From Brasilonema sp. UFV-L1 (GTDB lineage Bacteria; Cyanobacteriota; Cyanobacteriia; Cyanobacteriales; Nostocaceae), in assembly GCF_012912105.1 (NCBI RefSeq), contig NZ_QMEA01000002.1, positions 62,001 through 126,000 of the forward strand: a DNA stretch of 64,000 nucleotides, given 5' to 3'. Position numbers and translations under genes: made by a program. The notes under the pieces are model-generated. The model did no database searches. It had not been told where the DNA came from and saw nothing but the letters and a program-made list of their open reading frames with translations. The stretch's first letter is position 1. Every line of letters starts with the position of its first letter. Positions 28,777 through 39,040 of this stretch are shown here, one piece after another.

Positions 28777-29151
28777 TTACCTAATCACCTGCATCTTGGT
28801 AATTAAAGTTTCTATTCGAGATTTCCCGCAAGGTTCAGCGCTTTGGCAATCATTCACTGAAACTCGGCTATAAGATAGCTTCACTTTCTTGTTTAAAAAG
28901 CTTTTTTCATTTGCACAAATCTCAAACGATGCACCGACACTGTTGTAATGCTTACCTTTATCATCTACTAAATTGACATAGCACATAATGTCACCATTTA
29001 CCAGACTTTTCACTGTAGCAATTGTGGGTTTTTGAACTGGCTTCTGCTGTGCTTGTACGCCAGTGTGGCTCATCAGCAAGCCGATAGCAGAAGCGGCAAA
29101 GAAAGACAAAGATAAGCTTATGACTTGGAATTGTGTTTTTTGACGTTGCAT
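28777..29151 (-). CDS. Small exported protein of unknown function
   Basis: The 124-residue protein has an N-terminal signal peptide (QVISLSLSFFAASAIGLLMS ending near VQAQ). The mature domain is short and beta-rich (VKSLVNGDIMCYVNLVDDKG, GASFEICANE) with four cysteines that could form two disulfides. I do not recognise the family. It lies 75 bp downstream of a peptidoglycan-binding-like gene in the same direction, so a periplasmic role is likely. Confidence 0.65.
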   Translation of the reverse strand: MQRQKTQFQVISLSLSFFAASAIGLLMSHTGVQAQQKPVQKPTIATVKSLVNGDIMCYVNLVDDKGKHYNSVGASFEICANEKSFLNKKVKLSYSRVSVNDCQSAEPCGKSRIETLITKMQVIR

Positions 29152-29226
29152 TGTTTTATACTATTTTTGTGAATAGTAGTTAACAGTTATCAGTTGATGA
29201 ATCACTGTAACTGTTGACATAAGAGC

Positions 29227-29652
29227 TTATTCACTCGCTTCTTCAGCAAGTCTTTGACGAGTGACTAGATTAGCTTCTCCTGCTGGCGCACCTACATTAT
29301 ATTTGTGCTGAAATTGCTTGACAGTCTCAGTTGTTTTCGGTCCATAAAATGGTTCATTGAATGAGAAGTTTGTCTTCATAACTTTATTTAAATTTGCATG
29401 AAGAATTCTCATCGCTTCAGCTAGTTTTTCTTGTGTTTTGGGACCATATACTCCATCTGCTGTCAGTTTCATATATTTTTGAAAACTGATGAGAGCTATT
29501 TTATCAGCATCATTGGTTGGATCTTCTGGGTTTATATATCCAAATCCATCCAAGATATTCTTCAATTCTTTATAATTATTTTTTGAATAATCAGGAATAC
29601 GATATCCTTGTGTTGTCTGACGTTCTGGTGTAGGAGTTCCTGTGATTGCCAT
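29227..29652 (-). CDS. Peptidoglycan-binding-domain protein
   Basis: The 141-residue protein contains two PG_binding_1-like helices-and-motif units: LISFQKYMKLTADGVYGPKT and TVKQFQHKYNVG...TRQRL. There is no visible signal peptide, which is odd for a wall-binding protein, and no catalytic domain. It may be a non-secreted use of the fold or be exported by another route. Confidence 0.7.
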   Translation of the reverse strand: MAITGTPTPERQTTQGYRIPDYSKNNYKELKNILDGFGYINPEDPTNDADKIALISFQKYMKLTADGVYGPKTQEKLAEAMRILHANLNKVMKTNFSFNEPFYGPKTTETVKQFQHKYNVGAPAGEANLVTRQRLAEEASE

Positions 29653-30470
29653 TAATTTTCATTCTTTGAAAGACATCTGTTGTTTATTGCTACACCACAT
29701 TGATTTGATATTCCTGAAAAGAGGTTTGAGAACTTTTGCTACCTCGCTCAGCATGGAGAGATTCCGGAGATAATACAAGGAAAAGCTCTTTTATAGTAAA
29801 AATAAATTTTCACAAATATCACATTTTCGGATGATTATCAATAACATTATTTTTCTAGGATAGAAAGTGTCCATCGAAATCATGAACCGTATTGAATGCG
29901 TTGGTAGGAATGCGTTGGTAGGTTTTGCCGACTCTATATTTGTTGAGAAGAATGCAAGATTTCTGGTATCAAACTATTGACTGAGTGTTCTGTTTTGTGG
30001 AAAATAAAAGATCAAGCAATCAGACACTCAACAATACCTTACACCATTACTGCTGAGAAAGTCAGGAAACTGCTTGGAAGATTTACACAGTGAGTGACTC
30101 AAAACGCAGTAGTTCAACGAACACTCGCTATCCTTAGAGTGTGCTGTGGTACATTTCTAACAAAAGGAACCTCTTCACAGTTCGTGGTCCTGCGTACTTA
30201 GCACTTGTTATTTAACCCTATGTTTCTTAAAAATAGCAAGATTAGAACATTTTTAGCAAGAACTGAAAAGACAACATGAAAAATTTACATGTAAGCTTAT
30301 TTGTATCATTCTCCTTTAGATAGATTAGACAATTTAACGGAAGAAGTATATTTGAGTAGAATACTTAAGTAATTTAAGTAAGAGACTTATGCTAAGTAAG
30401 CAATTTCTCTATCAACAGTTCCCATGTTTATTCAGTTCCAGTTTCTTTCTTTTTTATTGCCCTGCAAGTC
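29653..30470. other. 818-bp divergent intergenic region
   Basis: This AT-rich region separates the minus-strand PG-binding gene from the plus-strand efflux operon and must hold both promoters. It includes a tandem 14-bp direct repeat GAATGCGTTGGTAG (29894-29907 and 29908-29921). No convincing ORF or adjacent TetR/LysR regulator gene is seen. Confidence 0.45.
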
Positions 30471-31856
30471 ATGAAATCTTCTGAGCCTCAAACTCATCTT
30501 GAAGACAGTCGCCAAGAGAGCCAATCAAAAAAGCCACCCCGCAGACAGCGAAGGTGGCTTTGGCTATTGTTAGCTTTAGTACTACTAGCAGGTGCAGGAT
30601 CTGTACTTTGGCGTTGGCTGGCTCCTCAAAACAAAGCACCTGCGACTGCTAACGCTCAACCGCCAGCACCAAGAGTCAAGGTATCTACAGTACAAACTGG
30701 TACTATTGAGGATAGTGAGGAGTATAATGCAGCTTTAGAATCACGACGCTCAGTGACTCTTCAGCCGAGAGTTCAAGGTCAAGTTGCTCAAATATTTGTC
30801 AAATACGGAGATACAGTCACTGCAGGAACTCCGATTCTCCAAGTAGATGCAAGAGAGCAACAAGCATCTGTTAGTAGTGTGAACGCTGCGGCTGAAGTTG
30901 CAGCGTCACAACTGGAAAATGTCCGCGCTAGTCTCAGATCGCTGGAAGCTCAACGGTTGTCTAGACTCGCTGATTTGAAATTGAACCAGCAGGAATACGA
31001 AAGGTATACTAGTCTTGCATCTCAAGGAGCAGTATCTCGACAGACTAGAGATCAGTATGCTAACAGGCTGGCAACATCACAAGCTGCTGTTCGTGAAACA
31101 GAAGCTCAGATTAAAGCACAACAAGCTAGCATTAACCAAGCTGAAAAATCCTTAAAACAAGCACAAGCTAATATAAGAGAACGACAAGTACAACTTCAGT
31201 ACTACAGAATTACCGCTCCCTTTGGTGGCACAGTTGGAAACATACCAATCAAAATCGGTGATTTTGTGAATACATCTACACAATTGGTGACTATTACTCA
31301 AAACCAACCTCTAGAATTAAATATTTCGGTGCCAATTGAACGAGCTTCTCAACTGCGTCAAGGAACACCAGTGGAAATCAAGGATGCACAAGGTAAGGTC
31401 CTAGGTGTTAGCCGAGTTTCCTTTATAGCTCCTAATGCTAATAATAACACTCAATCTATACTTGTTAAATCGGTCTTTGATAACTCTAAAAATCAACTGC
31501 GAGCGGATCAGTTTGTTCGCGCAAGAGTGATCTGGAGTCAGCGCCCAGGAGTATTAATCCCAACAACAGCAGTCACTCCTGTGGCGGGAGAAACTTTTGT
31601 ATTTGTAGCAGCACAAGCACCATCAAAACCACCATCTGGAGAAAAAAGTCAAGGAAATCAACAACAACAAAAATCTCAAACAGAGCAACAAGGAGCGCCC
31701 CAGTGGGTGGCTCGGCAAAAACGCGTGAAGCTAGGCAATATAACAGGTAACAACTATCAAGTTCTTGAAGGATTACAACCTGGAGACAAAATTATTGTCT
31801 CAGGGACACTTAATCTAAGAGATGGCATTCCAATTATTCCCGAGTCTCAGCCGTAG
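30471..31856 (+). CDS. RND efflux periplasmic adaptor (membrane fusion protein)
   Basis: The 461-residue adaptor has a basic N-terminus and one membrane anchor (WLWLLLALVLLAGAGSVLW), then lipoyl halves (TLQPRVQGQVAQIFVKYGD; FGGTVGNIPIKIGDFV) around a coiled coil (about 130-250). The beta-barrel and membrane-proximal domains end with LQPGDKIIVSG. It pairs with the RND pump encoded 144 bp downstream to form a tripartite exporter of drugs or metabolites. A Gln/Lys/Ser-rich insert (about 388-405) interrupts the membrane-proximal domain. Confidence 0.93.
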   Translation: MKSSEPQTHLEDSRQESQSKKPPRRQRRWLWLLLALVLLAGAGSVLWRWLAPQNKAPATANAQPPAPRVKVSTVQTGTIEDSEEYNAALESRRSVTLQPRVQGQVAQIFVKYGDTVTAGTPILQVDAREQQASVSSVNAAAEVAASQLENVRASLRSLEAQRLSRLADLKLNQQEYERYTSLASQGAVSRQTRDQYANRLATSQAAVRETEAQIKAQQASINQAEKSLKQAQANIRERQVQLQYYRITAPFGGTVGNIPIKIGDFVNTSTQLVTITQNQPLELNISVPIERASQLRQGTPVEIKDAQGKVLGVSRVSFIAPNANNNTQSILVKSVFDNSKNQLRADQFVRARVIWSQRPGVLIPTTAVTPVAGETFVFVAAQAPSKPPSGEKSQGNQQQQKSQTEQQGAPQWVARQKRVKLGNITGNNYQVLEGLQPGDKIIVSGTLNLRDGIPIIPESQP

Positions 31857-32000
31857 AGACAAGGTAACGCATGAATACATTCAAATTCAAAAATCACGCA
31901 TTTACACAGTGAGACAAAAGTGTTTTGAGCTTAAAATCTCTCTAATAGGGGTTGACAATCCACTTCCTCTGCTTAATATTCCTCACTCCCCCATGACTCT

Positions 32001-35000
32001 ATGTTCGTTGACTTCTTTATTAAGCGCCCTGTCTTCACCAGTGTCTGCGCCATTATCATTTTGCTTGTAGGAGCGATTAGCATCCCTACATTACCCACGG
32101 CGCAGTATCCAGAAATCAGCCCAGTTCAAATTAACGTTTCTGCAAACTACGTCGGTGCGAGTTCTGAAGTTGTAGAAAATACCGTTACGACTCTTTTAGA
32201 AAGGGAAATTAACGGGGTTGAGGGCATGAAGTACATGACCTCAAGTAGTAGTAGTACTGGTTCCAGTACAATCACTGTTACATTTGATTCATCTCGTAAT
32301 AAAGATATTGCAGCAGTTGATGTGCAAAACCGGGTATCGCTAGCTGAACCGCAGTTACCAGAACCAGTACAACGAACTGGGGTTACTGTGAGTAAGCAAA
32401 GTAACGATATCCTGTTAGCAATGGGTCTTTACAGTGATAATAACGAGTTTGACAACGTATTTTTAAGCAACTATGCTGACCTCTACTTAGTAGATGCTCT
32501 ACAAAGAATCAACGGTGTGAGTGAAGCACGGATTTTTGGTGAACGCCGCTATGCCATGCGTCTGTGGCTTGATCCCAATCGTCTTGCTAGTCGCAATCTC
32601 ACCGCCCAGGATGTCGTTGATGCTCTCAACGAACAAAACATACAGGTGGGTGCTGGGCAAATTGGTCAACAGCCTGCTCCAGAGCAACAAACGTATCAAA
32701 TCGACCTAAGAGCACTCAGCAGACTCACGGAACCATCTGAATTTGCCGAAATGGTTCTGAAAACAGATGGGAATGGCAATCTCATAAAGCTCAAAGATGT
32801 GGGTCGAGCGGAACTGGGAGCAGAAAACTATAACACTTTCTTACGGTTTAGAGGAAAGGAAGGTGTTGGTATTGGGATATTCCCCATTCCAGGAAGTAAT
32901 GCTTTGGACGTTGCTAAGGCCGTTAAAGCCGAAATGGTGCAACTCGCACGAGATTTTCCACCAGGAATGAAATATCAAGTAGCTTTTGATACTACATTGT
33001 TTGTGGAAGAATCCCTTGCGGAAGTGGTAAAAACGCTGTTTGAGTCGCTTGTCCTCGTTATTGTGGTCATTTTTATCTTTTTGCAGGACTGGCGCACTAC
33101 CCTGATTCCCGTAGTTGTCATCCCTCTAACATTAATCGGGACTTTTGCCTTTATTAAAGTTTTTGGGTTTTCCATCAATACGCTGACCTTGTTTGGTCTA
33201 ACTTTAGCCACTGGGTTGGTGGTCGATGATGCAATTGTTGTCGTCGAAGACATTTCTCGCTTAATCGAAACTGAAGAAATGTCACCGCGTCAGGCTGCTT
33301 CTTCAGCAATGCACGAACTTTTCGGGGCAGTAATTGCCACTTCTTTGGTGATGATGGCTGTGTTTGTCCCCGTTGCTTTCTTCCCAGGCTCTACAGGACA
33401 GATTTATCGGCAATTTGCCTTGACAATTGCCTTCTCAATGGCAATTTCAACCTTTCTTGCCATTACTTTAACTCCTGCGCTGTCAGCCATACTACTACGT
33501 CGTGGGCAAAAACCAGGCGGTGTGTTCGGTTGGGTGTTTACTAGGTTTAATAACTTTATTGATTGGATACGTAGACAGTACGAGCGATCGCTTTTCTTTT
33601 TAAATCGCATCAAAACAGTTGTCATTCTACTGTTTATTCTGTCTCTAGGGCTGACGGGTTGGCTTTATATCAGTGTTCCAAATGCATTTCTCCCCGAAGA
33701 AGACCAAGGCTATTTCATCACTATTATCCAAGGTCCAGAAGGTGTCTCGCTCAATTACACCAGCAAAGTCATGCGTCAGGTAGAAGAAGAAATACTCAAA
33801 TTACCTGAAGTTCAGGGTACCTTCGCCATAGGTGGCTTTGGTTTTAGTGGTAGCACTGTTAACAATGGTGTGATTTTCAGTCCCCTCAAGCCTTGGGATG
33901 AGCGTCATGAGCCAGATCAGTCAGCACAAGCAATCATCACAAAATTGCAGATGAAGCTGTCAGCAATTACAGATGCGAGGATTTTGCCAGTTAATCCCCC
34001 ATCAATTAGGGGTTTAGGCAGTTTTGGCGGCTTCCAATTTCAGCTACAAGATAGAAAGGGTACTGGTGGCTTGAATGCTTTACTACAAGTCATGGGTCAG
34101 TTACTCCAGCGTGCAAATCAACCACCAGAATTAAAAAAACCTGTATTCAGTACTTTTGCCGCAAATACGCCGCAGCTGTTGATTGAAGTAGACCGCAATA
34201 AAGCCAAGGCACTGCAAGTCAATATTGACGATATCTTTAATACTCTACAGAGTTACTTAGGTTCGCGCTACGTCAACGACTTTAACTACCTCCAGCGGAC
34301 TTACCGAGTTTATGTCCAAGCAGACTCTCAATTTCGCGCTAATCCTGAGGATATTAGTCGTTTGTATGTCCGTTCTGCTGCCAATAATCAAACTAACAAT
34401 CAAACCAACAATCAAACCAACAATAATAATCAAACCAACAATCAAATGATTCCCCTGAGTAGTTTGGTGAAAATTACCTCAACGACTGGGGCGCAAACAA
34501 TCAACCATTATAACTTGTTCCGGTCTATTGAAATCAATGGTTCGGCAGCTCCAGGTTACAGTTCAGGACAAGCCATTCAAGCAATGGAGAAAGTTGCCAA
34601 CGAGGTCTTACCATCAGGTTATGGTTACGAATGGTCAGGACTCTCAGTTGAAGAGCAAGAATCTGGTGGTCAAGCACCTCTAATTTTTATTTTGGGACTT
34701 GTCTTCGTGTTCTTAGTATTGGCTGCTCAGTATGAGAATTACATTGACCCCTTGATTATTATGTTGTCAGTCCCCTTAGCGATCTTGGGAGCGCTATCAG
34801 CACAGTTGCTGCGGGGTTTATCCAATGATATATACTGCCAAGTCGGTCTAGTGATGCTGATTGGTTTAGCAAGTAAGAATGCAATTTTGATTGTGGAGTT
34901 TGCTAACCAACTACGTGATCAGGGGCTTTCGATTACTAAAGCAGCGATAGAAGCATCTGAACAACGCTTGCGACCAATTCTGATGACAACATTTGCTTTT

Positions 35001-35234
35001 ATTTTAGGTGTTTGGCCATTGTTATTTCCCGAAGGAGCTGGGGCGGCTAGTAGAAGATCTCTTGGTACAGCGATTGTTGGCGGAACGCTTGTCTCTACTT
35101 TATTGAGCTTGTTTATTGTGCCAATTCTATATATTGTGATTGGAAAGATTCGCGATCGCTTGACAAGACGTCGTAAGTCTCCACAGCTACAGCCCGTTGA
35201 GGATGGAAGAGTTCCAACTGAAACTCATCGGTAA
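32001..35234 (+). CDS. RND-family multidrug efflux pump (HAE1/AcrB type)
   Basis: The 1077-residue inner-membrane pump begins MFVDFFIKRPVFTSV, the classic AcrB-type start, and has twelve membrane segments with two large periplasmic loops. The proton-relay Asp pair is visible in GLVVDDAIVVVED (about 405-417). It exports hydrophobic compounds using proton motive force, with the upstream adaptor; no outer-membrane TolC gene is adjacent. An Asn/Gln/Thr tandem repeat of about 20 residues (bases 34384-34446) is inserted in the second periplasmic loop just before MIPLSSLVKI, a feature absent from usual family members. A strong terminator follows the stop codon. Confidence 0.95.
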   Translation: MFVDFFIKRPVFTSVCAIIILLVGAISIPTLPTAQYPEISPVQINVSANYVGASSEVVENTVTTLLEREINGVEGMKYMTSSSSSTGSSTITVTFDSSRNKDIAAVDVQNRVSLAEPQLPEPVQRTGVTVSKQSNDILLAMGLYSDNNEFDNVFLSNYADLYLVDALQRINGVSEARIFGERRYAMRLWLDPNRLASRNLTAQDVVDALNEQNIQVGAGQIGQQPAPEQQTYQIDLRALSRLTEPSEFAEMVLKTDGNGNLIKLKDVGRAELGAENYNTFLRFRGKEGVGIGIFPIPGSNALDVAKAVKAEMVQLARDFPPGMKYQVAFDTTLFVEESLAEVVKTLFESLVLVIVVIFIFLQDWRTTLIPVVVIPLTLIGTFAFIKVFGFSINTLTLFGLTLATGLVVDDAIVVVEDISRLIETEEMSPRQAASSAMHELFGAVIATSLVMMAVFVPVAFFPGSTGQIYRQFALTIAFSMAISTFLAITLTPALSAILLRRGQKPGGVFGWVFTRFNNFIDWIRRQYERSLFFLNRIKTVVILLFILSLGLTGWLYISVPNAFLPEEDQGYFITIIQGPEGVSLNYTSKVMRQVEEEILKLPEVQGTFAIGGFGFSGSTVNNGVIFSPLKPWDERHEPDQSAQAIITKLQMKLSAITDARILPVNPPSIRGLGSFGGFQFQLQDRKGTGGLNALLQVMGQLLQRANQPPELKKPVFSTFAANTPQLLIEVDRNKAKALQVNIDDIFNTLQSYLGSRYVNDFNYLQRTYRVYVQADSQFRANPEDISRLYVRSAANNQTNNQTNNQTNNNNQTNNQMIPLSSLVKITSTTGAQTINHYNLFRSIEINGSAAPGYSSGQAIQAMEKVANEVLPSGYGYEWSGLSVEEQESGGQAPLIFILGLVFVFLVLAAQYENYIDPLIIMLSVPLAILGALSAQLLRGLSNDIYCQVGLVMLIGLASKNAILIVEFANQLRDQGLSITKAAIEASEQRLRPILMTTFAFILGVWPLLFPEGAGAASRRSLGTAIVGGTLVSTLLSLFIVPILYIVIGKIRDRLTRRRKSPQLQPVEDGRVPTETHR
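34384..34446 (+). repeat. In-frame 12-bp tandem repeat inside the RND pump gene
   Basis: Repeats of the unit AATCAAACCAAC (slightly varied) encode NQTN blocks. The 12-bp unit keeps the frame whatever the copy number, so length can vary without breaking the protein. Confidence 0.8.
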
Positions 35235-35243
35235 ATTGACAGC

Positions 35244-35276
35244 AGTAGGTGGGAACATACCCCACCTACTTTTTTT
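35244..35276 (+). terminator. Rho-independent terminator of the efflux operon
   Basis: AGTAGGTGGG and CCCACCTACT form a GC-rich stem with a short loop, followed directly by seven T residues, 10 bp after the RND stop codon. Confidence 0.9.
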
Positions 35277-35380
35277 GTGTCAATGAATCATGAAATATTG
35301 TGTGCCAATCATTCAGAAACCAGGCAACAATGCTTGTACCACACAATATGTCTGTTCCAAGTATGAGAGAAAAATAGAAC

Positions 35381-36805
35381 ATGACATTAATAGAGACTTT
35401 TACCAGGATAACTTCCTTCAACTTCTGGGAAACAATCCCCTTACTTGCAACAGCAGAAGCAGAAAATGCTCCTGTGATCATGTCAGGAGTGCTGATCAGT
35501 TTGGTTGTCATTTACCTAGCCAGTACCATTGGTGCAGAAATTTGTGTCCGCATCAATTTACCTCCAGTTCTAGGACAGCTGCTGGGTGGATTAGTCGTTG
35601 GTGTCTCTGCCTTTCATTTACTAGTATTTCCTGAAGGTGGTGGTGACATCAGCAATTCATTGCTCATGGATTTCTTAGAAGCGACCACTGGGTTAAGTGT
35701 AGACAGTGCAACAGCAATTTTTCAAATAGACAGCGAAGTCATCTCAACTCTGGCAGAAATTGGTGTTGTGATTCTCTTATTTGAAATTGGTTTGGAATCC
35801 AATTTACATGAACTGCTGCAAGTTGGTTTACAAGCGACGATAGTAGCAGTGGTGGGAGTCGTGACACCTTTTGTTGCAGGTACTTTAGGCTTAATATTTC
35901 TGTTCCATGTGCCCAGTGTTCCTGCGATTTTCGCGGGTGCAGCCTTGACAGCAACAAGCATCGGCATTACAGCGAAAGTGCTGGCAGAACTACAGTATCT
36001 TAATAGTAAAGAAGGTCAGATTATTATTGGAGCAGCAGTTCTAGACGATATTTTAGGTATTATCGTCCTTGCAGTCGTTGCAAGTTTGGCAAAGACTGGA
36101 GAGGTGGAACTGACCAATGTGCTGTATCTAATTGTAAGTGCAGTAGTTTTCTTCGTAGGGGCAGTTTTTCTAGGTCGCTTGTTCAATCCTTACTTTGTCA
36201 AAATTGTGAGTGAACTCAAAACTCGTGGTCAGATCTTGATTCCAGCCCTGATTTTTGCTTTTGTTCTTGCATATATCGCGACTGTCATCAAATTAGAAGC
36301 TATTCTGGGAGCTTTTACTGCAGGCTTAATATTAGCTGAAACTCAAAAATGCCGAGATCTAAAAAATCAGATCATACCGATTGCAGACATTCTTGTACCT
36401 GTTTTCTTTGTTGTTGTCAGCGCCAAAACTAATATTAGTGTACTGAACCCAATGGTACCAGAAAATCGCCAAGGGCTGATTATGGCAGGCTTTCTGATTT
36501 TAGTGGCAATTTTGGGCAAAGTCGTCAGCGGCTTCGCAGTCTTCGGTCAACCAGATACGAATAAGCTAGCAATTGGTGTCGGTATGATTCCACGAGGTGA
36601 AGTGGGACTTGTGTTTGCTGGTATTGGTTCAGCGAGTGGTATTCTTCCAAGCGCCTTAGATGCAGCCATTATTGTCATGGTGATTGTGACTACCTTTTTA
36701 GCACCGCCTTTATTGTCGGTTGTGTTTCCACCAGCAAAGACTCTTGCTGAAATAAAAGTCCGAGAATCAGCAAAGGTTCCTGCTGAAGTTAAAGAGGTGA
36801 ACTGA
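35381..36805 (+). CDS. Cation/proton antiporter (CPA2 family, NhaS-like)
   Basis: The 474-residue membrane protein has about twelve hydrophobic segments and CPA2 motifs: EIGVVILLFEIGLES, AALTATSIGITAKVL and GAAVLDDILGIIVLAVV, whose Asp pair is the expected ion-binding site. A later IPRGEVGLVFAGIG motif also fits. It exchanges sodium or potassium for protons across the plasma or thylakoid membrane. It carries no TrkA-N domain. It stands alone after the efflux operon terminator. Confidence 0.92.
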   Translation: MTLIETFTRITSFNFWETIPLLATAEAENAPVIMSGVLISLVVIYLASTIGAEICVRINLPPVLGQLLGGLVVGVSAFHLLVFPEGGGDISNSLLMDFLEATTGLSVDSATAIFQIDSEVISTLAEIGVVILLFEIGLESNLHELLQVGLQATIVAVVGVVTPFVAGTLGLIFLFHVPSVPAIFAGAALTATSIGITAKVLAELQYLNSKEGQIIIGAAVLDDILGIIVLAVVASLAKTGEVELTNVLYLIVSAVVFFVGAVFLGRLFNPYFVKIVSELKTRGQILIPALIFAFVLAYIATVIKLEAILGAFTAGLILAETQKCRDLKNQIIPIADILVPVFFVVVSAKTNISVLNPMVPENRQGLIMAGFLILVAILGKVVSGFAVFGQPDTNKLAIGVGMIPRGEVGLVFAGIGSASGILPSALDAAIIVMVIVTTFLAPPLLSVVFPPAKTLAEIKVRESAKVPAEVKEVN

Positions 36806-37042
36806 CAGACATACACACACATGACTTTTTGTCAAAAAACACAATCATCAAATTCCTTATTGCTAACACTCACGATGCAATTTCAATGCAAGCTGCTGAG
36901 CCTCTTTAAGTAACTTTAGTGACTCCTACCTAGAAAAATGGCTAGTAGCAGTGATGCATAACACAAGGTACGATTCTTCCAGGTTCCGATTTCCCGTGAT
37001 TCCAAATAATTGCCATTCACCAACATATCAGGAGATATCACG

Positions 37043-37678
37043 ATGCCCACGATTGCCAAAAACAACGATGTGATTACGGTGATCATTATCTTTGCCGTAG
37101 AACCGGAACGTCAGCAAGAACTCATTGATACTATTATCGAATTTCTTCAAACAACGGTGAAGTATCAGCCTGGTTTTGTTTCATCTAGCCTCCACAAAAG
37201 TCTTGATGGCATACGGGTGATGAATTATGCTCAGTGGAAAACGCTGGAAGACTATAAAGCATTTATCAACAATTCCGAAGCGCAAGTCAAAGCAGCTAAA
37301 CTTTTCCAGTTCCAAATCCACGAGTCACACGTCTATGAGGTGGTTGTTTCTAAACCAGATGACGCTACACTCAAAATTACCGAAGGTGGCTTAATTCACC
37401 TCGCCCAATTCCGAGTCAAGCCAGAAAATCAGATGCGTTTGGTGGAATTGGAAAGAGAATATGTAGGAATCGGTTTGCAAAATCCTGGACTTCTTTCTGC
37501 TAATTTCCACCGTTCGCTTGATGGCGTGCATAATGTGAACTACGGACAGTGGCGCAGTTTAGCAGATTTTGAAGAACTACTCAAAGACCCAAAATATAAG
37601 CCCTTGAATGAGTATTGGCAAGGTCTAGCTGAGAACGAGTTTCATCTTTACGAAGTCGTCTACACTCACCAACAGTGA
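37043..37678 (+). CDS. Tandem antibiotic-biosynthesis-monooxygenase (ABM) domain protein
   Basis: The 211-residue protein has two ferredoxin-like ABM domains (about 12-95 and 110-205). Each has the pattern of a beta strand, a helix and a GFVSSSLHKSLDGIRVMNYAQW or GLLSANFHRSLDGVHNVNYGQW element. The start at 37043 follows AGGAGATATCACG, a good ribosome-binding site; an upstream ATG at 37010 is less likely. Family members are cofactor-free quinone oxygenases or heme-handling proteins; the substrate is unknown. Old yellow enzyme is encoded next. Confidence 0.85.
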   Translation: MPTIAKNNDVITVIIIFAVEPERQQELIDTIIEFLQTTVKYQPGFVSSSLHKSLDGIRVMNYAQWKTLEDYKAFINNSEAQVKAAKLFQFQIHESHVYEVVVSKPDDATLKITEGGLIHLAQFRVKPENQMRLVELEREYVGIGLQNPGLLSANFHRSLDGVHNVNYGQWRSLADFEELLKDPKYKPLNEYWQGLAENEFHLYEVVYTHQQ

Positions 37679-37710
37679 CTGATTGGCTTTGTTGTCTTTG
37701 CTTTTCCTCG

Positions 37711-37731
37711 TTCCTTGGCTGAGCCAAGGAA
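37711..37731. repeat. Palindromic repeat (TTCCTTGGCT-G-AGCCAAGGAA)
   Basis: A perfect palindrome with 10-bp arms lies between the ABM and old yellow enzyme genes. It belongs to the same GGCT-N-AGCC family as four hairpins between nifD and nifK (63503-63611). Confidence 0.75.
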
Positions 37732-37828
37732 TGACGTCTTGTGGGCTGCTGCTTCTATATGTTAACAGCCAAAGCAGTGGCTTAAGTTATACGTTCCTAG
37801 GCTAACAAGAATAATGGAGATAATTTCT

Positions 37829-38929
37829 ATGACTTGCGATATCAATCTTTTCACTCCCGTTCAACTTGGTCCTTACACTTTACCAAACCGGATGGTGATG
37901 TCACCAATGACTCGTTTGCGAGCGATTGACAACATCCCCAACTCATTGATGGCGACTTATTACGCACAACGAGCAACAGCAGGGCTAATTGTTACTGAAT
38001 GTACAATGGTTTCACCCCTGAGTCTAGGCTACATTAACTGTCCGGGTATATACTCAACCGAACAAGTGGCTGGATGGCGACAAGTGACAGATGCCGTACA
38101 TGAGAAAGGGGGAAAAATTTTCTTGCAACTATGGCACTCTGGAAGAGTTTCTCATCCTTCTTTATTGGGTGGACAATTACCCGTTGCACCTTCTGCAATT
38201 GCTGCTTCGGGGCAACTGCACACTCCTATAGGGAAAGTCGCAATGGAAACTCCCCGCGCTTTAGAAACGCATGAAATTCCTGAAATTGTTGAGCAGTTTC
38301 GCAAAGGTGCAGAAAATGCTCATGCTGTAGGATTTGATGGCGTAGAATTACATGGGGCTTTTGGTTACTTAATTGACCAGTTTTTGCAAGATTGGACAAA
38401 CCAACGCACAGACAAATATGGTGGTTCGATAGAAAATCGAGCACGATTTCTGCTGGAAGTCGTGGAAGCAGTTGCTAGTGTCTGGGGTGCAAATCGTGTT
38501 GGTATCAAACTTTCCCCAAGCAATACATTCTACGGGATGGGCGACTCGAATCCGCAAGAAACTTTTGGTTATGCAATAAATGCTCTCAATCGCTTTGGAT
38601 TGGCATATCTACATCTACAGGAACCGAATGAAGTTGATTTGGCATCCCGTGATGTCATGCATCCAATCACACCATACTACCGTAAAATTTACAAAGGAAC
38701 TTTGATTACCAATGGCGGCTACGACCATCCTAAAGGAGATAGCATACTGAAGAATGGTGATGCAGATTTGGTTTCCTTTGGCAGGTTGTTTCTCGCCAAT
38801 CCTGACTTACCAAAACGCTTTGAACTGAATGCCTCTTTGAATGAGCCAGATGTCAAAACATTTTACGGTGCTGGTGAGAAAGGATATACAGATTACCCAT
38901 TTCTGGCAGTTCAATCAACCAGCTCATAG
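37829..38929 (+). CDS. Old yellow enzyme family ene-reductase (NemA/OPR type)
   Basis: The 366-residue FMN enzyme is a TIM barrel that reduces activated C=C bonds of enones, maleimides or nitro compounds with NAD(P)H. Visible motifs are NRMVMSPMTRLRA, FLQLWHSGRVSHPS, FDGVELHGAFGYLIDQFL and LVSFGRLFLANPDLPKR. The ATG at 37829 has GGAG at suitable spacing; the ATG at 37814 overlaps that site and is less likely. The protein probably acts in detoxification or redox stress, in keeping with the neighbouring SDR, VOC and flavoprotein genes. Confidence 0.93.
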   Translation: MTCDINLFTPVQLGPYTLPNRMVMSPMTRLRAIDNIPNSLMATYYAQRATAGLIVTECTMVSPLSLGYINCPGIYSTEQVAGWRQVTDAVHEKGGKIFLQLWHSGRVSHPSLLGGQLPVAPSAIAASGQLHTPIGKVAMETPRALETHEIPEIVEQFRKGAENAHAVGFDGVELHGAFGYLIDQFLQDWTNQRTDKYGGSIENRARFLLEVVEAVASVWGANRVGIKLSPSNTFYGMGDSNPQETFGYAINALNRFGLAYLHLQEPNEVDLASRDVMHPITPYYRKIYKGTLITNGGYDHPKGDSILKNGDADLVSFGRLFLANPDLPKRFELNASLNEPDVKTFYGAGEKGYTDYPFLAVQSTSS

Positions 38930-39040
38930 GACAATACCGTTAAGTTAGGGATTGTTTTTCGAGGTTTCACACGTGTAGAGAGGTAGACTTAGTGCCAGAA
39001 TAATTTGCGCCAACTTGCCCATAATTAACTACTATGGGCC

